A stretch of 24,058 nt of DNA, taken from assembly GCA_018900975.1 (NCBI GenBank), contig JAHIFK010000201.1, forward strand, positions 1 through 24,058. Reading direction: 5' to 3'. Positions 7,194 through 14,368 of this stretch are shown here, piece by piece. The notes beneath the pieces are model-generated. The model saw only the letters and a program-made list of their open reading frames with translations. It was not told the DNA's origin and made no database searches. The number at the start of each line of letters is the position of its first letter. Position 1 is the first letter of the stretch. A program made the translations under genes and the position numbers. The stretch is from Methanobacteriota archaeon (GTDB taxonomy: Archaea; Halobacteriota; Methanosarcinia; Methanosarcinales; Methanoperedenaceae).

Positions 7194-7700
7194 ATGAATC
7201 CAATGAGATTGCTTTCCATTGATAAGGTCACAGTTCATATCGGAACTGGAGAAAGCGGTGAGCGTTTGACTACCGCAGAAAAACTGCTCCAGACGATCGT
7301 GAAGCAAAAACCAGTCAGGGCAATGTCGAAGAAGACTATCCCGGCTTTCTCGATAAAGAAACATGAACCCATAGGATGCAAGGTCACTCTGCGGGGAAGT
7401 AAGGCTTCTGGTTTCTTAACTACAGCTTTTAAGATCGTCGAGAACAGGCTCAATGCATCCCAGTTCGATGCTAACGGTAATTTTTCATTCGGTGTAGAAG
7501 AACATACAGATTTCCCGGGAATGAAATACGACCCGTCAATAGGTATATTCGGGATGGATATTAGCGTAGCGCTGAAAAGAGCTGGATACAGGATAAGCAA
7601 ACGAAAACTCGAAGTTCACAAGATACCGCGGACTCACAGGTTGACCAAAGAAGATGCTATCTCTTTTGTCAAAGAAAAATATGGTGCGGAGGTAGTTTAG
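7194..7700 (+). CDS. rpl5: Large subunit ribosomal protein uL5 (L5)
   Basis: uL5 binds 5S rRNA and contacts the P-site tRNA. The 168 residues carry the family blocks VTVHIGTGESGERLTTAEK, GCKVTLRG and FSFGVEEHTDFPGMKYDPS. ATG 7194 directly follows the eS4 stop, with AGGTGG (about 7183-7188) upstream. The protein begins MNPMRLLSIDKV, like archaeal homologues beginning NPMRE, so I keep the first ATG. The TAG stop abuts the uS14 ATG. Confidence 0.96.
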   Translation: MNPMRLLSIDKVTVHIGTGESGERLTTAEKLLQTIVKQKPVRAMSKKTIPAFSIKKHEPIGCKVTLRGSKASGFLTTAFKIVENRLNASQFDANGNFSFGVEEHTDFPGMKYDPSIGIFGMDISVALKRAGYRISKRKLEVHKIPRTHRLTKEDAISFVKEKYGAEVV

Positions 7701-7853
7701 ATGGAACGAAGTAAGAAAAAATTCGGAGGAGGAGCTAATGCCTGCAAACGCTGCGGTAGAAAACAGGGGCTTGTTCGAAAGTACGACATATACCTGTGCA
7801 GGCAGTGCTTCCGTGAAATTGCATACGATATGGGCTTTGAGAAGTATACATAG
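7701..7853 (+). CDS. rps14: Small subunit ribosomal protein uS14 (zinc-binding form)
   Basis: This 50-codon gene fills the gap between uL5 and uS8. It reads MERSKKKFGGGANACKRCGR at the start and continues with RKYDIYLCRQCFREIA. Two CxxC pairs (C15/C18 and C33/C36) form the zinc ribbon of the short archaeal uS14, a late-binding protein of the 30S head. The ATG directly follows the uL5 TAG, and GGAGG of the uL5 end (about 7688-7692) is the ribosome binding site. The stop TAG forms part of the TAGGTGATT site for uS8. Confidence 0.96.
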   Translation: MERSKKKFGGGANACKRCGRKQGLVRKYDIYLCRQCFREIAYDMGFEKYT

Positions 7854-7862
7854 GTGATTCTG

Positions 7863-8252
7863 ATGTTAATAGATCCACTTGCAAATGCATTATCAGTAAT
7901 AAAAAATGCCGAAGATACAGGCAAACCTGAATGTACTATCAGCCCCGCTTCAAAACTTATTGGAAGCGTGCTGAAAGTCATGAAGGATAACGGATACATC
8001 GGTGAATTCGAATTAATTGACGATGGAAAATCCGGCGTATTTAAGGTACAGCTTAGAGGAAAAATCAATAAGTGTGGAGTGATCAGACCACGACACGCTG
8101 TCAGGAATCTTGAATTCGAGAAATGGGAAAAACGATTCCTGCCGGCAAGAGGTTTTGGTTCGATCATCCTGACCACATCGGATGGCGTAATAACCCATTC
8201 CGAAGCCAGAGAGAACGGCATCGGTGGGCAGTTACTCGCTTATGTTTATTAG
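7863..8252 (+). CDS. rps8: Small subunit ribosomal protein uS8 (S8)
   Basis: uS8 is a primary binder of the 16S central domain. I start at ATG 7863 (129 aa, MLIDPLANALSVIKNAED) and not at GTG 7854. GGTGAT (7853-7858) then acts as Shine-Dalgarno five bases away, and archaeal uS8 proteins are about 130 residues and begin this way. The C-terminal block GSIILTTSDGVITHSEARENGIGGQLLAYVY contains the conserved rRNA-binding TT(S)xGVxTxxEA motif. In E. coli uS8 is the autogenous repressor of the spc operon; whether that applies here is unknown. Confidence 0.96.
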   Translation: MLIDPLANALSVIKNAEDTGKPECTISPASKLIGSVLKVMKDNGYIGEFELIDDGKSGVFKVQLRGKINKCGVIRPRHAVRNLEFEKWEKRFLPARGFGSIILTTSDGVITHSEARENGIGGQLLAYVY

Positions 8253-8261
8253 GTGATTGTT

Positions 8262-8789
8262 ATGGAAAATATGAGAACAATCGAAATCCCGGAAGGCGTG
8301 AACATTACTATTGACAATATCAAAGTAGTGATATCAGGCCCTATCGGGCAGATACAGAGGGACATGTGGTATCCTGGGATCACAATAAAGAAAGATGGTT
8401 CCAAATTAGTTATAGAAACCGGAATACCAAGAAGAAAACAACTGGCAATGCTGGGTACGTTTGAGTCCCATTTGAAAAATATGATGACTGGAGTGACTAA
8501 GGGATATGAATATACGATGAAAGTGGTATATTCCCATTTCCCGATCCAGTTGAAGACAGAGGAAAATAAAGTAATGATCAATAATTTCCTTGGTGAAAAG
8601 AAATCAAGAAAAGCCAGTATCAAAGGCAGCTCAAAAGTCACTATAAAAGGTGACCATGTGATCATTACCGGCATTAATAAAGAAGATGTCGGGCAGACCG
8701 CAGCCAATATCCGTCAGGCCACAAAGATAAAGAGATTCGATCCCAGGGTGTTCCAGGACGGAGTTTACCTTGTGGAACAGGGGACGTGA
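8262..8789 (+). CDS. rpl6: Large subunit ribosomal protein uL6 (L6)
   Basis: uL6 has two related domains and lies near the GTPase centre of the 50S. I use ATG 8262 (175 aa, MENMRTIEIPEG) because GGTGATT (8252-8258) precedes it and archaeal uL6 begins nearby; GTG 8253 is the alternative. The second domain contains TGINKEDVGQTAANIRQATKIK, a strong family signature. The stop lies four bases before the eL32 ATG, and the eL32 ribosome binding site is within the end of uL6. Confidence 0.96.
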   Translation: MENMRTIEIPEGVNITIDNIKVVISGPIGQIQRDMWYPGITIKKDGSKLVIETGIPRRKQLAMLGTFESHLKNMMTGVTKGYEYTMKVVYSHFPIQLKTEENKVMINNFLGEKKSRKASIKGSSKVTIKGDHVIITGINKEDVGQTAANIRQATKIKRFDPRVFQDGVYLVEQGT

Positions 8790-8793
8790 AAAC

Positions 8794-9435
8794 ATGGAAG
8801 AAGATGCAATAAAACAGCTCACGACCCTTGATGGGGTTGGAAAAGCCAAGGCAAAATTACTCTACGATGCCGGTTATGAGACAATAGGATCAATACAGAA
8901 AGCAGATGTAGATGAAATATCAGCTATCAAAGGTATTGGAGAAAAACTTGCTGAAAAGATCAAGAAATCTGCTGGCGATGTAGAACCGGAAGTAGAGGAA
9001 AAAACCGTAGCTATCATAGAATCTCCGAATATCCTTATAAAAATGGATGATGAGACAAAGAGACTTCTTGATGTCAGAAAGTACCAAAAAAGCAAGAAGC
9101 CGCACTTTTTGCAGACAGATTCTCACAAGAAAAAGAAACTTGAAGACAAATGGAAAAGACCTGACGGCATTCATAATAAGTCAAGGTACAGCCATAAAGG
9201 AAAATGCCCCAGGGTTGAAAGGGGTTTCGGCAGTCCGGCGCTCGTCAGGGGACTTCATCCTTCCGGGTTTAAAGAAGTTGTTGTCAAAAACCCGAAAGAC
9301 CTTGATTCCCTGAACGTGGAAAAAATGGCAGGCATGATCGCCCATACCGTGGGCGCAAGAAAGCGTTACCTGATTGAGAAAAAGGCTGCTGAACTTGGAC
9401 TTAAAATATTGAATCCCACACGGAGGGGAAATTAA
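8794..9435 (+). CDS. rpl32e: Large subunit ribosomal protein eL32 with N-terminal helix-hairpin-helix domain
   Basis: eL32 occurs only in archaea and eukaryotes. From ATG 8794 it has 213 residues. Residues 1 to about 65 form a helix-hairpin-helix pair (LDGVGKAKAKLLYDAGYETI and IKGIGEKLAEKI) of the kind seen in nucleic-acid-binding proteins. A short acidic linker follows, then the eL32 core (about 90-213) with the basic RYSHKGKCPRVERGFGSP block. The HhH extension is known from haloarchaeal and related eL32 proteins, so it is a lineage feature and not a new fusion. GGGGACGTGA (8780-8789) precedes the ATG. Confidence 0.95.
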   Translation: MEEDAIKQLTTLDGVGKAKAKLLYDAGYETIGSIQKADVDEISAIKGIGEKLAEKIKKSAGDVEPEVEEKTVAIIESPNILIKMDDETKRLLDVRKYQKSKKPHFLQTDSHKKKKLEDKWKRPDGIHNKSRYSHKGKCPRVERGFGSPALVRGLHPSGFKEVVVKNPKDLDSLNVEKMAGMIAHTVGARKRYLIEKKAAELGLKILNPTRRGN

Positions 9436-9436
9436 C

Positions 9437-9889
9437 ATGACAGATCTTGCAAACCAGAGACGATTGGTAGCAGAAGTAATGGATATTGGAGTTAACAGGG
9501 TCTGGATGGAACCCGAAGCTTCAAAGGACATTGCTGCTGCCCTGACGCGCGAGGATATTCGCAAATTGATCGAAGAAGGCAAAGTTGGAAAAAGAGCTAT
9601 CAAAGGAGTTAGCCGAGGACGTGCCCGCAAGGTCGATGAAACACGCGAATACGGACACAGGAAAGGACAAGGTTCAAGAAGCGGAGCTAAGGGTGCGCGA
9701 AGGCCAAAGAAGGAACAATGGATGAAGAAGATACGTGCACTACGCAGTTTGCTTTGCGAGTTACGGGATAACAAGAGCATTGATACTTCCACGTACAGGA
9801 AACTGTACCGTAAAGCCAAAGGTGGAGAATACAGGAGCAGGGCGCACCTTAAAACTCACATTGAACAAACCAAAGTAAAGGGGGTCTGA
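9437..9889 (+). CDS. rpl19e: Large subunit ribosomal protein eL19
   Basis: eL19 is an archaeal/eukaryotic 50S protein that bridges to the small subunit. The 150 residues match the family: MTDLANQRRLVAEVMDIGVN at the start, SRGRARKVDETREYGHRKGQ in the middle, and a basic C-terminal helix. GGAGGGGA (about 9422-9429) is the ribosome binding site for ATG 9437. It lies in the usual eL32-eL19-uL18 order. Confidence 0.97.
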   Translation: MTDLANQRRLVAEVMDIGVNRVWMEPEASKDIAAALTREDIRKLIEEGKVGKRAIKGVSRGRARKVDETREYGHRKGQGSRSGAKGARRPKKEQWMKKIRALRSLLCELRDNKSIDTSTYRKLYRKAKGGEYRSRAHLKTHIEQTKVKGV

Positions 9890-9891
9890 TC

Positions 9892-10410
9892 ATGGCGACA
9901 GGAGCAAGATACAAGGTCCAGTTTAGACGAGTCAGATCGGGAAAAACAGATTACAGGGCAAGAAAGCAGCTGGTAATTTCCAGAAAACCAAGGCTTGTAG
10001 TGAGAAAAAGCCTGAAAAATATGAACGTACAACTGGTAATACCTGGAAAAGAAGGCGATGCTACACTGGTTTCTGCAAATACCGTTGAATTGAAGAAATA
10101 TGGATATTCCGGCGGGACAGGGAACCTGCCATCTGCTTACCTTACAGGATTACTGCTAGGTTTCAGGGCAAAGAAAAATGGACATGTAGAGGCTATACTT
10201 GACCTTGGAAAATATCACGCCACAAAAGGCGGACGGGTTTTTGCAGCTCTTAAAGGAGCGGTAGATTCAGGTATTCTAATCCCTCATGATCCTGAGATAT
10301 TCCCAAGTGAAGAAAGGATCACTGGAAAAAGCATTGATAAACACAGAAAATCAGACATATCAGTGCAGTTTGAATCTGCGAAGCAGAAGATCCAGAGCGA
10401 ATTCAGGTGA
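9892..10410 (+). CDS. rpl18: Large subunit ribosomal protein uL18 (L18)
   Basis: uL18 binds 5S rRNA together with uL5. The 172 residues show the archaeal N-terminus (GARYKVQFRRVRSGKTDYRA) and the core RLVVRKSLKNMNVQLVIP, GGTGNLPSAYLTGLLLG and GRVFAALKGAVDSGILIPH. ATG 9892 follows GGGGGTCTGATC, an SD-like region overlapping the eL19 stop. Its TGA lies inside the AGGTGA site that serves uS5. Confidence 0.97.
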   Translation: MATGARYKVQFRRVRSGKTDYRARKQLVISRKPRLVVRKSLKNMNVQLVIPGKEGDATLVSANTVELKKYGYSGGTGNLPSAYLTGLLLGFRAKKNGHVEAILDLGKYHATKGGRVFAALKGAVDSGILIPHDPEIFPSEERITGKSIDKHRKSDISVQFESAKQKIQSEFR

Positions 10411-10415
10411 ATAAT

Positions 10416-11039
10416 ATGAGAGATAGAGAATTCAAAGATTATGAAGTAGAATGGGTGCCTCAAACAAGGCTCGGTAAACTTGTCAAAGAAGGGCAGGTGA
10501 CGACCATGAGTGAAGCTCTAGAATCCGGACTTCCAATCAGGGAATCAAAGATCGTGGATGCACTGATACCGGAAATAAGAGATGAAGTTCTTGATATAAA
10601 CATGGTACAGAGAATGACTGACTCTGGAAGAAGAGTGAAATTCAGAGCCACGGTAATAGTTGGCAACGGCGATGGTTTCATCGGGATCGGTGAAGGCAAG
10701 GACGTTCAGGTAGGTATCGCTATAAAAAAGGCGATAGATACAGCTAAGATGAATGTCAAAGCTATAAAGAGAGGATGCGGTTCATGGGAATGCGGCTGCG
10801 GTCTCGGACATACTGTGCCATTCACGGTTGAGGGAAAAGTCGGAAGCGTGACAGTAGAACTTATACCAGCACCGCGGGGACTGGGCCTTGCTTCAGGCGG
10901 AACTGCCAAGAAGGTGCTTGAGATAGCAGGCATAAAAGATGTCTGGGCGCGGGCGACCGGAGAGACAAGGACGACCCTTAACTTTGCACGAGCGACATAT
11001 AATGCTCTTATAAGGACCACTACTATGAAGGTGAAATAA
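10416..11039 (+). CDS. rps5: Small subunit ribosomal protein uS5 (S5)
   Basis: uS5 is part of the mRNA entry tunnel and affects decoding accuracy. From ATG 10416 it has 207 residues, with AGGTGA (10405-10410) five bases upstream; the in-frame GTG 10407 is less likely. The double-stranded-RNA-binding-like domain (about 72-118, KFRATVIVGNGDGFIGIGEG) and the archaeal cysteine segment GCGSWECGCG (about 120-129) are present. The C-terminal half ends with TRTTLNFARATYNALIRTT. The TAA overlaps the uL30 ATG. Confidence 0.96.
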   Translation: MRDREFKDYEVEWVPQTRLGKLVKEGQVTTMSEALESGLPIRESKIVDALIPEIRDEVLDINMVQRMTDSGRRVKFRATVIVGNGDGFIGIGEGKDVQVGIAIKKAIDTAKMNVKAIKRGCGSWECGCGLGHTVPFTVEGKVGSVTVELIPAPRGLGLASGGTAKKVLEIAGIKDVWARATGETRTTLNFARATYNALIRTTTMKVK

Positions 11040-11500
11040 TGTACGCTTTAGTAAGACTCAGAGGTGGCGTGAAGACAAGGCAGGATATCAAGGATACTCT
11101 TCAAATGTTGAGACTTGACAGGATTAACCACTGTGTACTGGTACCTGAAACAGACAATTATCAGGGCATGATTCGCAAAGCAAAAGATTATATCGCATGG
11201 GGGAACATCAATCCTGAAACCCTTGCACTGATACTGAAGAACAGGGGAAAACTGGAAGGCAGGAAAGCTCTCACAGAAGAATACCTGAGCAAGAACACAA
11301 AATTCAAGTCTATCGATGAACTGGCAAAAGCAATATGTGAAGGAACAGCTTCGATCGATGATGTTCCGAAACTAAAACCGGTTTTCAGGCTGCATCCGGC
11401 AAGAAAAGGGCTCAGGGGCACTAAGAGAAATACTCTCGAAGGAGGATCCCTCGGATTCCACGGCGCTGAAATTAATTCACTGATCAACAAGATGAGGTAA
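11039..11500 (+). CDS. rpl30: Large subunit ribosomal protein uL30 (L30)
   Basis: The 153-residue archaeal form has the ferredoxin-like core MYALVRLRGGVKTRQDIKDT and LRLDRINHCVLVPE, followed by the longer archaeal C-terminus with FRLHPARKGLRGTKRN. The ATG overlaps the uS5 stop (TAATG at 11037-11041), and AAGGTG (about 11027-11032) is the ribosome binding site. uL15 follows after five bases. Confidence 0.97.
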   Translation: MYALVRLRGGVKTRQDIKDTLQMLRLDRINHCVLVPETDNYQGMIRKAKDYIAWGNINPETLALILKNRGKLEGRKALTEEYLSKNTKFKSIDELAKAICEGTASIDDVPKLKPVFRLHPARKGLRGTKRNTLEGGSLGFHGAEINSLINKMR

Positions 11501-11505
11501 CAATC

Positions 11506-11955
11506 ATGAGCAAGCAAAAAACAAAGAAATTCCGCGGAAAGAGATCGTTCGGCGGCGGGACTCACAAGAACAGACGTGGTGGAGGAAGCCGTGGAGGACG
11601 CGGGAATGCAGGCACATGCAAGCATCACTTCGTAAGGTCAATGCAGCGGGGCTTGAGCTTTGGAAAGCACGGTTTCAAGAGACCCCTGTGTACTGCAAGC
11701 GATAAGGTCATTGTCAACATCGGTGAACTCGATGAAGCCATTGAACAGCTTGTGGCAGACAAGCTCGCTGAAAAAAAAGGGAATGCGTATCATATCAACC
11801 TGGCAAAACTCGGCATTGAGAAAGTGCTTGGAACCGGAATTGTATCAAAATCCCTTTTCATTACAGCGTCTGAGTTCTCCTCTGTTGCCAAACAGAAAAT
11901 AGAGGACGCAAAAGGAAATGCGATAGTGTTATCTGAAAAGACAACTACTGAGTAA
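11506..11955 (+). CDS. rpl15: Large subunit ribosomal protein uL15 (L15)
   Basis: uL15 is a late assembly protein of the 50S. The glycine/arginine-rich N-terminus (about 8-45, with FRGKRSFGGGTHKNRRGGGS) and the C-terminal ITASEFSSVAKQKIEDAKG domain are typical of the 149-residue archaeal protein. GATGAGG (11491-11497) precedes ATG 11506. It is followed directly by secY, as in many archaeal and bacterial genomes. Confidence 0.96.
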   Translation: MSKQKTKKFRGKRSFGGGTHKNRRGGGSRGGRGNAGTCKHHFVRSMQRGLSFGKHGFKRPLCTASDKVIVNIGELDEAIEQLVADKLAEKKGNAYHINLAKLGIEKVLGTGIVSKSLFITASEFSSVAKQKIEDAKGNAIVLSEKTTTE

Positions 11956-11960
11956 ACAAT

Positions 11961-13448
11961 ATGGCTTTCGAAAGTCTCGCACCCCTATTGAACAGATTAC
12001 CTGCTGTTAAACGACCTGAAGGACACGTACATTTCAAGAAGAAACTGGGCTGGACGCTTGGTATCCTTGTGCTGTATTTTGTCCTGGCGAACATACCTTT
12101 GTTCGGGCTTGATAAGAACTCAATAGACCTGTTCGAACTATACCGGGCGTTCTTTGCAGGCGCGTCAGGTTCGCTCATGGTGCTTGGTATAGGGCCTATT
12201 GTTACTGCTTCTATCGTACTGCAGTTGCTTGTTGGAGCAGGCGTAATAAAAATGGATTTGAGCGACCCGCATCAGCAGGCTATTTTCCAGGGGTTGCAGA
12301 AACTTCTTGTATTCGTGATGATAGTTCTGGAAGCGCTGCCGCAGATTCTCGGTGGTTACATGCTTCCCGATGCGGGGCTTGCTGCAATGCTCGGCGTCCC
12401 TACGAGTTATATCACTATACTGCTATTCATCCAGATATGCATCGGAGGTACTCTTATCCTTTATATGGATGAGATCGTTTCTAAATGGGGCATAGGTTCA
12501 GGTGTGGGATTGTTCATTATCGCTGGTGTGTCCCAGCAGATAGTTACTGGTATCTTCAACTGGAAAGGTGATGAGACAGGGCTGCCGATAGGACTTATCC
12601 CTAAATGGATATATCTTGCAGGTCCGGACTCTCCCATTCCAGGGCTGGATTACCTCGCGACAGCAGATGGGATGCAGTATATGCTTATCCAGGGCGGCAT
12701 TCTGGCTCTTGTCAGCACAGTTGTAATCTATCTGATGGTGGTGTTTGTGGAAAGCACGCGCATCGAGATACCGCTGGCACATGCTGCGGTGCGCGGCGCA
12801 CGCGGACGATTCCCGGTGAAGCTTATCTACGCAAGTGTTCTTCCCATGATCCTTGTGAGGGCGCTGCAGGCAAATATCCAGATGATAGGACTTCTCCTTT
12901 CAAGTAAAGGTATTACGATACTGGGAGAATACAAACAGGGAATCCCTGTTAGCGGACCTATGTATTATCTCGCTCCTATCAATAGTCCCAGCGACTGGAT
13001 ACCATCTCTTGTTGAGTCACAATTCACAAGTGTTGCAGCAACGCCGCCTGAAGTCTGGCAGATCGTGCTGCACGTATTGACTGACGCTTTCATGCTGATA
13101 GGTGGAGGTATCATCTTCGCTCTCTTCTGGATCGAAACGACAGGTATGGGCGCAAAGAAGGTGGCTGAGAAGATACAGAAGTCGGGTATGCAGATACCTG
13201 GCTACCGTCGAAGCAGCGGGACGCTTGAGCGGGTAATGCAGCGATATATCCCCAAGGTGACGATCATTGGCGGCGCTTTCATTGGTTTTCTCACGCTTCT
13301 TGCAAGCCTTATGGGTACGATTGGAGGGGCGGGCGGAACTGGATTGCTGTTGACCGTGAGTATTATGTACAGGCTGTATGAGGATATCGCCAGCCAGCAG
13401 ATGATGGAAATGCATCCAATGATGAGAAGCTTCTTTGGAAAGGAATAG
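11961..13448 (+). CDS. secY: Preprotein translocase subunit SecY (Sec61 alpha)
   Basis: SecY is the membrane pore of the Sec translocon. The 495 residues contain about ten hydrophobic segments, beginning with WTLGILVLYFVLANIPLFGL (about 31-50). The plug region and GSLMVLGIGPIVTASIVLQL follow, and the last segments are near FIGFLTLLASLMGTIGGAGG. The cytosolic loop with RGARGRFPVKLIY and the late loop EKIQKSGMQIPGYRRSSGT match ribosome-contacting loops. It ends the ribosomal operon. Its partner secE lies 5 kb downstream in another operon. The gene follows uL15 by five bases, and AACAAT before the ATG has no strong Shine-Dalgarno. Confidence 0.97.
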   Translation: MAFESLAPLLNRLPAVKRPEGHVHFKKKLGWTLGILVLYFVLANIPLFGLDKNSIDLFELYRAFFAGASGSLMVLGIGPIVTASIVLQLLVGAGVIKMDLSDPHQQAIFQGLQKLLVFVMIVLEALPQILGGYMLPDAGLAAMLGVPTSYITILLFIQICIGGTLILYMDEIVSKWGIGSGVGLFIIAGVSQQIVTGIFNWKGDETGLPIGLIPKWIYLAGPDSPIPGLDYLATADGMQYMLIQGGILALVSTVVIYLMVVFVESTRIEIPLAHAAVRGARGRFPVKLIYASVLPMILVRALQANIQMIGLLLSSKGITILGEYKQGIPVSGPMYYLAPINSPSDWIPSLVESQFTSVAATPPEVWQIVLHVLTDAFMLIGGGIIFALFWIETTGMGAKKVAEKIQKSGMQIPGYRRSSGTLERVMQRYIPKVTIIGGAFIGFLTLLASLMGTIGGAGGTGLLLTVSIMYRLYEDIASQQMMEMHPMMRSFFGKE

Positions 13449-13462
13449 AAGAAGCATCCATC

Positions 13463-13478
13463 TTTTTTTTATTTTTTT
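13463..13478 (+). terminator. T-rich terminator after secY
   Basis: Fourteen bases after the secY stop, eight T, one A and seven T follow in a row. Oligo-T tracts on the coding strand are the usual archaeal termination signal. No strong hairpin precedes them. A new promoter lies about 30 bases downstream, which supports an operon boundary here. Confidence 0.6.
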
Positions 13479-13504
13479 CCTGCTATCCTGAATAAATTAA
13501 AAGG

Positions 13505-13535
13505 CAAAATTTTTAAATGGCAGAGACAATGTCTC
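13505..13535 (+). promoter_or_regulatory. Promoter and inverted-repeat operator candidate of the Cas4-like gene
   Basis: GGCAAAATTTTTAAATGG holds a BRE/TATA pair with its AT-rich box at about 13510-13518. Its centre is about 26 bases from the ATG at 13540, so the transcript should be leaderless or nearly so. GAGACAATGTCTC (13523-13535) is a perfect 6-base inverted repeat around a single A, placed between the TATA box and the start. That is where an archaeal repressor would block polymerase recruitment. Confidence 0.45.
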
Positions 13536-13539
13536 GCCC

Positions 13540-14289
13540 ATGATAAGGGTTTCAGACATAACGGCCTATCTCAAATGTCCCAGGATGTGTTATTTTTTAA
13601 ATAATGGGCATGAACTTATTAAAGAACCCAATGTGGATTACGTGCAGCGGTTACTGCTTAAGGAACTTGCCTTGACCTATGGTTCGGCGCTTATGACTGG
13701 AGACACACTCTCTGCCCTTAATAATGAACTTGACCGGGTATCAGAAGAGATACGAGTCATTTATCGGTCTGAACTGGCTGGAGTTGACGATAGCGCGCTT
13801 GCGAACGCTGCCTCTGGCGTTCGGAACTGGCTTGGTGATATCTGCCCGAACCTGTCTTATGATTTCTATGCTTTGCCCTGCGAGTCAGATACTGCACTTC
13901 GATCCGATAAATTCGGGTTGGCAGGAAGCCCTGATAAATTGATAACGATAGGGGATGAACTTGTCCCATCAATAATAAAGGCAGGTTCCATGCCAGAGAA
14001 CGGAGTATGGAAGAGCGACAGGGTGCAACTGACCGCATACGCTATCCTTGTGGAAGCGATATATAATAGAGTTGTAACACGTGGATTTGTGGAATACGCA
14101 CGGTGGGGTACAGTGAGAGAAGTAACGATAAAACGGCATGAACGAAGGTCAGTCCTTCAGTTGAGGGACAGGGTCAGAAAAATAAAAGAGGGATTCATGC
14201 CTGAAAAACCGCGGGATGCGCCATGTGAGAGATGCGGGTTCAAAGGGATTTGCGATGTGAAATCTACTCTTGCATCAAGATTTTTTTGA
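13540..14289 (+). CDS. Cas4/RecB-like PD-(D/E)XK family protein, nuclease site degenerate
   Basis: Cas4 and its relatives are RecB-like nucleases with an iron-sulfur cluster. The 249 residues keep the cluster cysteines: C13 in YLKCPR (a further C17 is present), and C229, C232, C238 in CERCGFKGIC. The fold's middle is recognisable: GSPDKL (D132), K147 in VPSIIKAG, and QLTAYA (Q163, Y167). The acidic residue two places before K147 is isoleucine (I145) where family members have Glu or Asp. The N-terminal histidine of the usual GxxxH-type motif is also absent near G48. The gene is probably a DNA-binding or structural relative and not an active exonuclease, which is inference. No cas genes or CRISPR array are in the window. 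It stands alone after secY with its own promoter. Confidence 0.8.
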   Translation: MIRVSDITAYLKCPRMCYFLNNGHELIKEPNVDYVQRLLLKELALTYGSALMTGDTLSALNNELDRVSEEIRVIYRSELAGVDDSALANAASGVRNWLGDICPNLSYDFYALPCESDTALRSDKFGLAGSPDKLITIGDELVPSIIKAGSMPENGVWKSDRVQLTAYAILVEAIYNRVVTRGFVEYARWGTVREVTIKRHERRSVLQLRDRVRKIKEGFMPEKPRDAPCERCGFKGICDVKSTLASRFF

Positions 14290-14368
14290 TATTTACTGGA
14301 AGAAATACTGGCAAAAATAATAATAAATAGTATAAGATTTAATAATCATAAGGACATTTTGAAGTTAA

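Noticed and set aside
13540..14289. Calling the Cas4-like gene an active CRISPR Cas4 exonuclease
   Set aside because: The catalytic acidic residue and the histidine motif are missing, and there is no CRISPR context.
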